Assembly: GCA_026874595.1 (NCBI GenBank)
Contig: CM049311.1
Location: 33,253,176 to 33,317,175 of the forward strand
From: Sipunculus nudus
Lineage: Eukaryota; Annelida; Sipuncula; Golfingiida; Sipunculidae
Length of the DNA stretch: 64,000 nt
Direction: 5' to 3'
Below, piece after piece: positions 13,377 to 23,157 of this stretch. How positions within the stretch are numbered: the stretch's first letter is position 1; every line of letters begins with the position of its first letter. The notes beneath the pieces were generated by a model. That model was given only the letters and a program-made list of their open reading frames with translations, was not told the DNA's origin and ran no database searches. The position numbers and the translations under genes were made by a program.

Positions 13377-13514
13377 TTATTGACACGGTTTCGGGTATTA
13401 CGACGGGGGTGTTAGTGACAAACAGTGAACGCCCTGCCATCTAGCGGGAGTGTGACAAATTTGACGCATGCGCAGTTAAACCGTGTGTCAATAAGCTGGA
13501 ACTTATTGACACAC
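13377..13514. repeat. Hairpin and inverted repeats with NRF1-like site
   Basis: GTGTGTCAATAAG (13483-13495) and CTTATTGACACAC (13502-13514) form a perfect 13-bp stem with a 6-nt loop. A further copy, TTATTGACACGGTTT at 13377-13391, is an inverted match of 13478-13494 with one 2-nt indel. A GCATGCGC core (13466-13473) sits between the arms. The block lies about 210 nt inside SNIP1 intron 1. It could be a degraded MITE or a regulatory element. Confidence 0.6.
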
Positions 13515-13724
13515 CCCGTGTGACATAATGTAGGCTGTTACTTCTATAACTGTGTATAACGAATTTTCCTCTTTCTGCCCTAAGGTCAACAAATGTTAGC
13601 GTTCTTTGATTTGCAAAAAATCATCGCGAAAAAAACAGGTGGACAGGGGTGCTGGAACGGACTGTAGATCATGTCTTCGCGTTTACAGTTTAAACTTAAA
13701 GATAAAGTAAATTTATGTAATCAC

Positions 13725-13835
13725 CTTTCGTTTGTGTCTGTGTTCCCGCCGTTCTCCGCTATTGGACCGTGATCGGTGGTGTTTTTTGTGTTTCCTTTCA
13801 TATTCTGGACTGCTAGAACTGTAACCTGACGGCAT
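13725..13835 (-). CDS. SNIP1: SNIP1, exon 1: start codon and basic N-terminus
   Basis: On the minus strand an ATG at 13835-13833, preceded by AGAAAA, opens 37 codons rich in S, R, H and K, starting MPSGYSSSSPEYERKHKK. A donor (AAAG followed by GTGATT) follows directly. It is phase 0, which matches the acceptor of the FHA exon at 6452, and the composition runs smoothly into that exon (HRHKRK then KDRHRD). Joining the two exons gives 320 residues. The intron of about 7.3 kb is full of repeat remnants. The upstream flank to about 14.2 kb is shared with BLOC1S3, transcribed the other way. The exon is called from composition, phase and position, not from a strong motif. Confidence 0.8.
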
Positions 13836-14850
13836 TTTTCTAAATTTCCTTGTCAAACGTTCTCCGTTACGATTTCTGTTTGATTCCTTTATTATCGCCC
13901 TCCGGTGAAATGTACCAGAACATTATTCCAACATAATTTTAGAAGAAATGAAACAATGTGTCCTTCAATTGTCATTCATGGAGCGATATTGTTGTTATAT
14001 ATCCTTTATAAATTTTTAATATCTTCAGTGACCCGAACTTTTGAAATCAATGTTAGTTAAAAAAGGATTTCACATCCTCAAATAATTAATTTTATATTTG
14101 ATAACTATCATGATACACAAGGACCAGTCATTAAATTTTGTTTCACGTAGGAGCTGCTGGTAAGATGTGAAAGTGGGCGGAGGCACTGGTTTCTCAAGAT
14201 CAGTGGGTGATGGCGGAGTTGGCCCGTTTTATTACGTAATGTTCATCTAAAGGATAATTAGGTTAATTACCAGAGGCCTTAAGTAAACTAAAGGGATCAA
14301 ACTACATTAACATGATGAAGACGGTGGTTTATTTGACTCTACACAGTAACTGTAAATGTTAACTATAGAATAAAGTTTGTTTATAATTCTGATATGTACA
14401 AAGTACATACAAATTACAATTTAGAATTGTGCTTCATGAGCCAATATAAAGTCAATTCTATTAATTTAAAGCCATCAAGTCAAACTAAGATAGTCACCAT
14501 AACCATATATTCAGCCACTATTAACATTCATTGAAAAAAGTTTGTTAATTGGGAAAAGCGACTTTTTGGTTTTATTTTAAGGACCGAACCATGGCCTGTT
14601 GGCGGCAATGTCTATATTGAATGATTTGAATTAGGTATTCATAATATAAGGATGATATGTTATTAGTAAGCCTTCTATAAAACCAGGTTTGATATGCATA
14701 GGGTTAGGAATAATCCAAAAGTCATAGTTATAACTTGTCTTAATCTGATAATGTATCAGCCACCTCTTATATAATCAGAGTAAACCCGTCATTAAGATGT
14801 TAGAGCAAATCTCTCAGGTTCTATAAAGAGATTTCACCATTTTGCCATTT

Positions 14851-14932
14851 AGGCACTGGTGGGGTTCAAACAAAGGACCTTTTGCTCCGAGGACCAAAGT
14901 CCTATGCCTTAACCACTAGGCTGCATCCTACC
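14851..14932 (-). repeat. tRNA-derived SINE head
   Basis: On the minus strand an A-box-like GCCTAGTGGTTAAGGC is followed by a long variable part and a B-box-like GTTTGAACCCC, as in SINE heads derived from Ser/Leu-type tRNAs. The stems are imperfect and no intact tRNA gene is claimed. Confidence 0.6.
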
Positions 14933-15471
14933 CTATTGGGCATAGACTTCTCTTCCATCAATAATCAAAAATAAGAATCAGGATTTAAGCAGTATGGAGA
15001 TTGGAGACTTTATATGAAATACTTTATGAATCTGTTAAAACTGTTCTAACCTTTTCCTGAGAATTTTAGTGAATGTCGAGCTTTCATTTGCAAATTAATT
15101 TTAACACATTTTGCCTCATTTAATCATTCTTTTGGCCAGCAATCTCTTTAGTGAGGTATTCAGAACCCAATTATATATATTTATATTAAAATAAATTGAG
15201 AGAGTTTGGGATATGCAGGCGCTACTTTTAAAAAAGTTCTACATTACACTAATTACAGATATATAAAATTAAATTTAAGAACATTTTATTTGCAATATAC
15301 TGGAGCCCATTTAAAAAAGTATTACCAAGCCTTTTCATAAAGGATATGATCTGTAAAGTGCCACATTAAGAACCATTGCCCTGGTATATTTTATTAAACA
15401 TTTCTCGCAGTGGCTGTGATGTGGTTACTCTTTGTTTAGATAATAAGGAGACAATGCTACAGTTTATTATA

Positions 15472-15836
15472 CAGTGAAACTCCACAATTACGACCACCTT
15501 GGGGACTGACCAAAGTGGTCGTAATTTTGAGGTGGTCGTATTTCTGAAACCCCTCAATTACAGTGGCAGATCCAGGATTTAGGAAAAGGGGGGGTCCAAC
15601 TTAGGAGGACTGAAGAAAACCCTAAAAAAAAGGTCCTCAGGTCTGGAAAAGTGGGGGTCCAAGCCGCAAAATTTTGTCTGAAGCCCTTAAAAAACCTTTC
15701 TGATGAAAAAGGGGGGTCCGGACCCCCCCTGGATCTGCTTCTGAATTACCTGGATCATATATTCGGGACCAAGAAAAGTGGTCATAATTGTGGGGGGTTC
15801 GCATTTGCAGGGTGGTCGCAAAGCGGGGTTCCACTG
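15472..15836. mobile_element. pogo-like MITE, interrupted by a second MITE
   Basis: The left end CAGTGAAACTCC and right end GGGGTTCCACTG are inverted copies, each flanked by TA. Just inside, the left arm reads ACGACCACCTTGGGGACTG and the right arm GGTGGTCGCA. The centre is broken by an unrelated element at 15561-15743. The same family occurs intact at 22939-23098. Its right end lies 57 nt before the BLOC1S3 start-codon exon. Confidence 0.7.
15561..15743. mobile_element. Nested MITE with 5-bp target duplication
   Basis: It begins CAGTGGCAGATCCAGG and ends CCTGGATCTGCTTCTG, inverted copies, with G-run and C-run subterminal stretches. AATTA flanks both sides and is read as a 5-bp target duplication. 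The same ends are found at 37640-38136, also with a 5-bp duplication. The CAG...CTG ends suggest a hAT relative; the superfamily is not certain. Confidence 0.7.
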
Positions 15837-15909
15837 TATATGACAGTGAAATCACCAGGACCAAGTTTATGTAAATCATGTTATTCGTTTCAGGGATAAC
15901 TCTGTCAAC

Positions 15910-15997
15910 ATGAGCGTGGTGGTGGCCGGGGAAGCTTCGGAGTCTGACGAGGAGGTGGAGGAGATGCAGAGCAGCAGCAGCTTGCCGACACTTGAAG
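15910..15997 (+). CDS. BLOC1S3: BLOC1S3, exon 1 (start codon)
   Basis: The gene encodes subunit 3 of BLOC-1 (the reduced-pigmentation protein), part of the cytosolic complex that sorts cargo from endosomes to lysosome-related organelles such as pigment granules. Five exons on the plus strand (15910-15997, 18695-18800, 22901-22920, 28115-28236, 38264-38410) join in frame to give 160 residues; the human protein has about 202. This exon carries residues 1-29 and one base of codon 30. It contains AGEASESDEEVEE, which matches the GEA-(T/S)-E-(T/S)-D acidic motif of the human N-terminus. It is followed by an S-rich stretch and donor GTCAGT. The acceptor just upstream of the ATG implies a separate 5' UTR exon. 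Residues 66-140 are likely helical, as expected for a BLOC-1 subunit. Confidence 0.85.
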
Positions 15998-16009
15998 GTC
16001 AGTGAATAT

Positions 16010-16469
16010 CAGTGATGTACTGTGTTAGTCCACACCATGCAAGTCCAAGTCCAGGCCACTCAAGTCTGAGTCCAAGTCCTTGAGGTTCAAGTCCAAGCCC
16101 TCCTTTGACTAGTCTGAGTCCTTTGGAGTCTGTGTCCAAGTCCCATACAGATATTCCAATTTAAGTTGGAAATTTAAGATTATTTTGTACATTTTTAAGT
16201 TAGTTCACAAATGTTTTAATATAATGGTTAATTACATTTATAGCTCCCAGTGCTGAACAAACTTTGGGATATATGATGATATTATATTGTAATATTCTGT
16301 TAGTGGTGCGCACATGTACATACCGGTAAGTCTTTATAATATACATGTGACAGATTTGTTTATTGGACTTGAGATGGAATTGGCCTGATTTCTCGAGTCC
16401 ATACCTGAGAGTCTGAGTACAAGGCTGAGTCCAGGACCCTTGAGTCCGAGTCCAAAAAAGTTGATACTG
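16010..16469. mobile_element. Repeat rich in GAGTCC/CAAGTCC, MITE-like
   Basis: The segment starts CAGTGATGTACTG and ends near GTTGATACTG, with many copies of the phrases CAAGTCC and GAGTCC inside. A related element with clearer ends lies at 37207-37632. It starts 12 nt after the exon 1 donor of BLOC1S3. No target duplication is clear for this copy. Confidence 0.5.
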
Positions 16470-18336
16470 GGGAAATTACAACTGTAATAGCAGAAAGTTC
16501 CATTGGCTACTTTTACTCTCTGTTTACTTGTTTTTAACTGAGATACATATTAATGGTGTGCCAATCAATCAGTTTTATAAATATCGATGATTGGTGATTT
16601 TCTTTCATAATTAAAACTAATGCATTTTTGCGTAATCTATCATAAACAATAATGTATGCCTATCCAAAGAAGTCTGATTATCCTGATACTGTATTCTTTT
16701 TCTGTCAGAGATATAATAGGGACGAGGCACAAAACAGCGAACAGCACTAAAACTTAATCTTTTGCAACAAATTAATGTCAACAACTTAGCCATTACCTTG
16801 ACCTTTCAGCATGATGTACAAATTAGACGGAATTTACATGGTCAATAATTAAGGTATACTTCTGTACAGCATGCTTCATGGTTTTATGGATGGTACATTA
16901 AATAATAAATTAATAATCGATCACCCGTTGTTTTTGTATCTTTCAGTCATTGAATATGATTTTACAACTTATTCTTACATTTAAAACATATATGTATACA
17001 TTTATACATTTATGTATACATTTATACATATAAGTATGTACATTAATTTCAGGACTTCTTTTTTATGCTTTGGTCATAGTTAGATAGTCATTGGTTGATT
17101 TGGCACAGCCCCATACCCAAAGCCTCCTTCCTTTATGCAGTCTTTGCTAGTTTTGCTATTACCTTGCTAACATGGCACATTAGGTGTATGATATGAGCAT
17201 CCAAGCAGACCCCCAGGTAAAAAAAATATAGTGGGATCAATCTGAAACTTCACATCATTGAGGTTTGATATAGAAAGAGAGAACACTTCGAAATCAAAGC
17301 TAAAGCCATAAAGTCCCCGTCCCCTAGTTTATTGTCCTGTCCTATAGTCCTGATTGTAGGCAGCTATTGTACTCAACTCCCCCTGCTTACCTTGACAACT
17401 CATTAAAGGCCATTCTCGACTTGTAGTGAGAATTAAACATACTTAACAAAGTTGTTTTATTTTTTTTAACTTTTTTTTTAATTTTAGAAAATCATGTATC
17501 TGACATATTTGTCAGGACTTTGAACCTTGTATGCTAAAAATGGAACCGGGTGTAAGACAGGATTATCAGCATTTACATTAAACTTTCGTCATTTTCAAAC
17601 TGGGTTAGTATGTGCTTGGGAAAACAACAACAAGTCGTGTAGGACAAAGCAGACATTTCAGACCCTGCATTACACGGCCAGTTTACAACTTTCATACAAT
17701 TAGGTCAGGTAGTTATGATGTCCCAATGGACCTTTCACATATCGTGAGTGCAAAATACTGGGTTATATTCATGTCACGAGTGCACTTGTGGGGGGCTCTT
17801 TAAGCCCAGATGGTTGAATTGCCCTGTTTGATCTGACTTTCACCTGGGAGAGTAAACCTTCCACGTATTTGACATAACAGTTGTGATTTAAAGTATTAGG
17901 ATCAGTGGACATGAATATTCATCTGCTGTGCATTCATACATGCAACAACAACATACATATACCCCTGGTCATACTGTGCAAGTTGCTTAATGGAGAAGTG
18001 ACTGGTAATACAAATACAGTCATTCACAAGACAGCATGTGAAGGTACATTTTAATTATTATCAGATGGAAATAACAGAAAATAAACTTTCAGTCTCACTC
18101 CTAAATTTTGGTCCAAGAACAAATTATTTTTGTGAAGCCTATTTTCTTTTTAACGGAACAATCTTGATTGCTAGCTTTCTCATTTTGTTTCACATACATG
18201 TCAGAGGCAGTGTCTATGGTTTACCATGTTGTTTAGTTTGTCTGCTGACTCAATCTGTTTGGTAGCTGTGCAGAAGAATATCCATGATAGTATGTATTCA
18301 GGTAAAGATACTATATCTTCAACAATGATTAAGAAA

Positions 18337-18670
18337 GGCCAAAAAAAATAAAGGTATGGTACTCAGGCACCGCCCACATCAATTTTAAACCCCCGCATCA
18401 AAATTTTATTTTGATTTTCAGTAGAAATTTACCAATTTTGAGCTGCAGTTGCTTGGACATTTCATTTAAGAAGATAAAATCATTTAATTTCCTTTGTTAT
18501 GTAATGCTTTTACATGTTTAGCAAAATAAATGTTATTATCATTCTTTTCCCCTTATCATTTGACATTTTTATCAAAACACACCAAAAAATTAAAAAATTA
18601 TAAAACCACCCGCCCGCATTGATTTCTGAAAAAAAGTGCCTGAGAACCATACTTTTTTTTTATTTTGGCC
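18337..18670. mobile_element. GGCC-ended MITE, copy 1 (PIF/Harbinger-like)
   Basis: Inverted ends read GGCCAAAAAAAATAAAGG on the left and TTTTTTTTTATTTTGGCC on the right, followed inward by ACTCAGGCAC and GTGCCTGAGA. It is about 334 bp long. The fuller copy at 38453-38790 is flanked by TAA on both sides, which suggests a 3-bp TWA target as in PIF/Harbinger. This copy ends 24 nt before BLOC1S3 exon 2. Confidence 0.7.
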
Positions 18671-18694
18671 TTAGATACACATTTTTTCTTACAG

Positions 18695-18800
18695 TTGATA
18701 CCAAACAGAAAGGAGATTCATTTTATGGAGAACCAAGTAGTCCCACTCTCAGTGCATCCCCGCCATCCAGTCCTTCAACGGAGCGACCAAAATACGACTC
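18695..18800 (+). CDS. BLOC1S3: BLOC1S3, exon 2
   Basis: The exon encodes the end of codon 30 to part of codon 65, a low-complexity S/P/T-rich linker (for example PSSPTLSASPPSSPSTERPK). It follows acceptor TTTTTTCTTACAG and ends at donor GTGAGT. Phases agree with exon 1 (one base carried) and with the 20-nt exon that follows (two bases carried). The linker corresponds to the unconserved middle of the family, so support comes from phase and splice sites more than from sequence conservation. Confidence 0.75.
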
Positions 18801-19006
18801 GTGAGTGATTGTCACTAGTGACGCTATAGAAAGAAAATTTAATTCGGCAGATTTGCTGCTCCCATTTTTCACGAATTAAATTGTATATTTTGCTAATGAA
18901 GACCAGGCCACCAGGCCTGGTTAATGTTGCTTAATAATGAGAAAACTCCTAAAAAGAATCCTTATAAAGGGATGAGAAATTATGTCTTTATCTTATACAG
19001 TATTTT

Positions 19007-22000
19007 AGCTCAGCTGACTATAAGTTATCTGAGCTATAGTCGTGGCCCTTTGTCCGTCGGCTGTCCGTCCATCCGTCCGTCTGTCCGTTCGTCCGTTAAA
19101 CTGGCACGTTTTGAAACTGTTGGACCTACGAATCTAAAATTCAGCATACCTTTAGATGTCCCCAAAATCTCCTACCATACCGAAAATTGGGTCAGTAGGA
19201 CTTCGTTCCTTCTAATTATTAAGGAAAAATCTCTGTTTTCCATTTAAAACCCATTGTTACACTTCAAGACTGCCTAATATCAAAACCACTGACCTGATAT
19301 TGACCATTTTTAATATATTAATTCCTCTATATATTTCCTAAGTACATACAAGAAATTACTTCAATATTTTTTTAAATTCTTGAAGTAATGGGCCCAAACA
19401 TAATGCACTTTGAAAAAATTCAGGAAATATATTTACACCCTTAACTTGAGAATTGCTGAAGCTAGAGACTTTCTTTCAGGTATATAACTATATTTAATCA
19501 AGATTCAATTGTGTACCCAAAATTAGATCTGAATTTTTTAAATTTTATAAGTTATTAGCATAAATATAAAATCAGTAACTTAAATTTTGCCCAGATTTGA
19601 CCATGGCACATTTTTTTCTGGTAATTGCTGTGGATTTAATTTTCACAGCATGCTACCATAAGCATTTCATCTCTAAAAATCTGATATTTGAAACCAGTTG
19701 ATCAAAAACTGTAGATTTTATTCAAGTTTTCAAGCACAATGTAAATTATTGTTTAGATCCAGCAAATGTTATGCAGTTTGCTAGAGCTCAGCTCCCCAGC
19801 TTCCCAGGCCAGCTCTCAGCTCCCAAAATTTGGCATACAGTTAGATGTCCCCCCAACCCCCCTACCATTCCAAAAAGTTTGGTCACTAGAACTTCATTCC
19901 TTCGAGATATTAAGAAAAAAACTTAAATTTTCAATTAAAAACCCATTGTTACACTTCAAGACTGCCTAATATCAAAACCACTGATCTGACTTTGATCATA
20001 TAAAATATACATGTTCTTCTATTTATACTCTATACACATGTCAGAAATGATGTGAGTATTGCGAAATTGTTTTAGGTTATGGGCCCGAACATAATTAAAC
20101 TCTGTAAACAAGAAATTTGTTTACTCCCTTAACTTGAAAATTGCTGAAGCCAGAGATTTTTTTTGTCAGGGATATAACATTATTTAATCAAGATTCAATT
20201 TTATACCCAAAATTAGTTCTGAATTTTTCAAATTTTATAAGTTATTAGTATAAATATAAAATCAGTACCTTAAATTTTGCCTAATTTTGATCATGGCATG
20301 TTTGTTTCATGTAAGCACTGTTGATATAATTTTCATATCATGCAGAAATAAGGATTTCAGCTTGTTAGTTTGAAAGTTGAAAGAAATTGGCCAAAAACTG
20401 TAGCTTTTATTAAAGTTTTTATGACACCATGTCAGATCCAGGCTATCCCTAGGCTCTATTCAGTCACCTGTATGTCCTCTACTTGACCTTTCGTGCCAAT
20501 TATGCATGCATGATGCGGGGCATACACTTGCAGCTTGGCAGCTTATTGCTCCCCACAGCTGATCCAGGTGTCCAACCTAGCTCATCTGTTAGTTGTTTAG
20601 ACCAACAGCATAACAATAAACAATGAATAAATAAATTTTACATAGATCTATAATAACAATTTTAAAATAATCAGTAGAAAAGGAATTTGACAGTTGATGA
20701 GTAACAGGGAATTACCCTGCAGTTACTGATGTTTTATCGATTTTGTATGGATGGATGAAAATTTATATTTCAAATAACACCATTGAGTCACATATGGTAT
20801 TTTTCTTTTCAATTTTAATAATGAAAAAAAAAATAATTAAATTATATTGTTATGTACTATTAGGGATTATATGTAGGAAATTAATGATTTACAAAGATGC
20901 AGTTTATAATATAAATCTAAATTCCAAGGTCTTTTCCAAGTGTTTCAGCTTGTTAATTTATATTTATTTCAAAATTAAAAAAAAAAGTTAAAATGTCAAA
21001 ATTTTAAAATTTTACTCGGACAAGTACTAATTAAAGATGTCAGTATGTTTCACTTATGATATTCAAACACATGTGGCTGTAACAGGGGTCACAAGACTAT
21101 GTAAATAATCAAAATTTATATTACTGGTTCCTATATTTCAGTTAATAAAATTAAACTTGCCCATCGCTAGTTTTCTCCTTGTATGATTTATAGGGTGTTC
21201 TAATCCTTGGGTTATTTTTTACACATATAATGGTTTCATAGCTGAGATACTTCAGTTTTTTTTCTGATACATTTTTTTTAATTAAAAAATTTGAATATGA
21301 TAAAAAATCAGATCTTAGACAAGTTCTCATTATGATTTCTGTAATGTTAATAATTGTCATAAGATTCTTGCTATGTCTAGTGTGTAGATTGATGTGAAGG
21401 TAGTCCAAAGTGAATATTATAGTTTTATTTTTTGAATATAAATAAAATTCATAAAACCAGGTACTTATGATCATTATTTAAATTTGTGATATTTGTTTAT
21501 TCTGGATTCTCAAGAACTGTGTTTGGCTGAAACTGAATAAATACCAGACATGGTGCAGTACTTTTCAAATGTATTTGAATGCAAATATGAATATGTACTC
21601 CATAATTTCATGTATAAGGATAAGAATACAGGTAAAAATGTAAGTATTTGAATACAAATGCATTCATGAATATATTCTGTAATATTATTTTTATAATCAT
21701 TTATTTTGACAATACCATTAAAAAATCTTTGATGAAAAAAAACCAGGTGATACTGTTATCATTTTTAATTTAAATTATACTTGGCACAATACTTGTTATT
21801 AATTTTTAATAAATAGTTTAACTTTTCAAATAATTCTGCTGCAGTGTAGGTAAAGTTTTATGGCCAATTCAAAACCTGTGTGATGAAAGGACACCATTTC
21901 CAACTGTAAATAATATTAATGAAATCAATCCTCTTCCCTGTCTCAATGGATATTATCAAAATCTTACATAACTTGAGTTAAAAACCATCAACTCATAATA

Positions 22001-22104
22001 GAGCTTATATTACCTCACAAAACCAGCCTTTGCCTACCTCCTCTTCCAAATCATATTTTGTGATCATATATAACAGCTGAGCGCCGTGACCCATGGGTCC
22101 CTTG
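19007..22104 (+). mobile_element. 3.1-kb non-autonomous Helentron-like element, copy A
   Basis: The left end AGCTCAGCTGACTATAAG... carries an 8-bp hairpin (TAGCTCAG...CTGAGCTA), then a CCGTCCGTC-type simple repeat. The right end has CAGCTGAGC, the inverse of the left GCTCAGCTG, then a palindrome GACCCATGGGTC and a terminal CCTTG. The element is bounded by T on both sides. Internally, two tandem units of about 680 bp repeat phrases such as ACTTCAAGACTGCCTAATAT (near 19260 and 19950). Subterminal inverted repeats, a 3' hairpin and a TT site are the features described for Helentron-derived elements. No protein is encoded. It lies in BLOC1S3 intron 2. Confidence 0.65.
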
Positions 22105-22900
22105 TTTTTGTGTGGCCTTAAAATGAATATTTTAAATTAATCTGTCCATCTTAACATCCGTCAATCTGTTAATTTTTAGTATCGCAGCCATAACTTAACG
22201 GGGCTTTGTTGGATTTTCACAAAACTCACCATAACTACTTACTTACAGATTATCTGGCCCAAGATCGAATATGGCCAACTTCTACACATATTTAATAAGG
22301 TCACGGGTCACTAGGCTACTTTGTGGAGTCCCTGCGATTATTTATTAAGAATATCAAGGATTTTTATACAGCTCATCAGAAATGTTAATCAATAAACTAT
22401 TTCACCTAAGTTCAATTTCAAGCAAAATACATGCACATTTAATGAGGTTCAGAGGTCACCACACTTTGGAGGCACCTTGGTGACTTACCAAAACTCCTAT
22501 GGATTTTCATGAAACTCTATATACATATTTACCAAAGGAGTATCTCACCTGAATTACCATCAAATTCATGCATATTTAATGAGGTCAGAGGTCACCAGAT
22601 ACATGACTGGTGTATTATACACATTTACGGTGCTCTTGTGTGTGTAGAAATCTCTTAATCAGTACAAATGTATTTACTCTAACAAAGATGCCAAGGTATA
22701 AACCATGCTTAACTTATTTTTCTCACAGTGAAGTTTACACATATTTGACCCGTACATCACCAAATACTGATAACTGGAAAGCATATGATATTTGTGTATT
22801 AGTTATGGATTCTGATTTGATTAAATTGCTCCAAAATATAATATAAAACAATAATTTGTCGATAATATTATAAATTAATTTTTAATTTATTTTTTTTCAG

Positions 22901-22920
22901 ATTACTTCATAAGATCCTCA
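22901..22920 (+). CDS. BLOC1S3: BLOC1S3, exon 3: 20-nt microexon
   Basis: A 20-nt exon (ATTACTTCATAAGATCCTCA) sits between an excellent acceptor (TTTATTTTTTTTCAG) and an excellent donor (GTAAGTAAA). It finishes codon 65 (TC/A), adds LLHKIL and starts codon 72 (A/GG). Without it, exons 2 and 4 are out of frame. With it, the 25 residues from LL (66-67) to VY (89-90) align without gaps to the corresponding LL...VY stretch of human BLOC1S3. This strongly supports it as a true constitutive exon. Confidence 0.85.
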
Positions 22921-22938
22921 GTAAGTAAATTTAACATA

Positions 22939-23098
22939 CAGTGGAACCCCATCTTGTGACCACCCAACAATTACAACCACTTTTTCTGTCCCCAATATAT
23001 ATGAACTAGGTAACTTAGAATTTCACAAATATGACCACCCCCAAATTATGACCACTTTGGTCAGTCCCTAAGGTGGTCATAATTACAAGGTTCTACTG
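22939..23098. mobile_element. pogo-like MITE, 160 bp
   Basis: The left end CAGTGGAACCCC and right end AAGGTTCTACTG are inverted copies, flanked by TA on both sides. The arms contain GACCACC and GGTGGTCATAATTAC. It starts 18 nt after the end of the BLOC1S3 microexon. No coding capacity. Confidence 0.75.
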
Positions 23099-23157
23099 TA
23101 TTTACATTGGTGTATGTTGTGTTTTTGTGTATATGAATAATAATTAAATTAATTTTT

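Larger units (their letters stand above)
13836..15893. promoter_or_regulatory. Head-to-head interval between SNIP1 and BLOC1S3
   Basis: SNIP1 starts leftward at 13835 and the BLOC1S3 start-codon exon begins rightward at 15894, so the genes diverge and may share promoter sequence at about 13.85-14.2 kb. The BLOC1S3 start codon lies 17 nt after a good acceptor (TTATTCGTTTCAG, ending 15893), implying an untranslated first exon in this interval. Possible donors are GCTGCTG/GTAAGATG at 14160 and CTCCG/GTGAAA near 13911, but neither is decisive. A tRNA-like SINE head and nested MITEs fill the right part. Confidence 0.45.
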
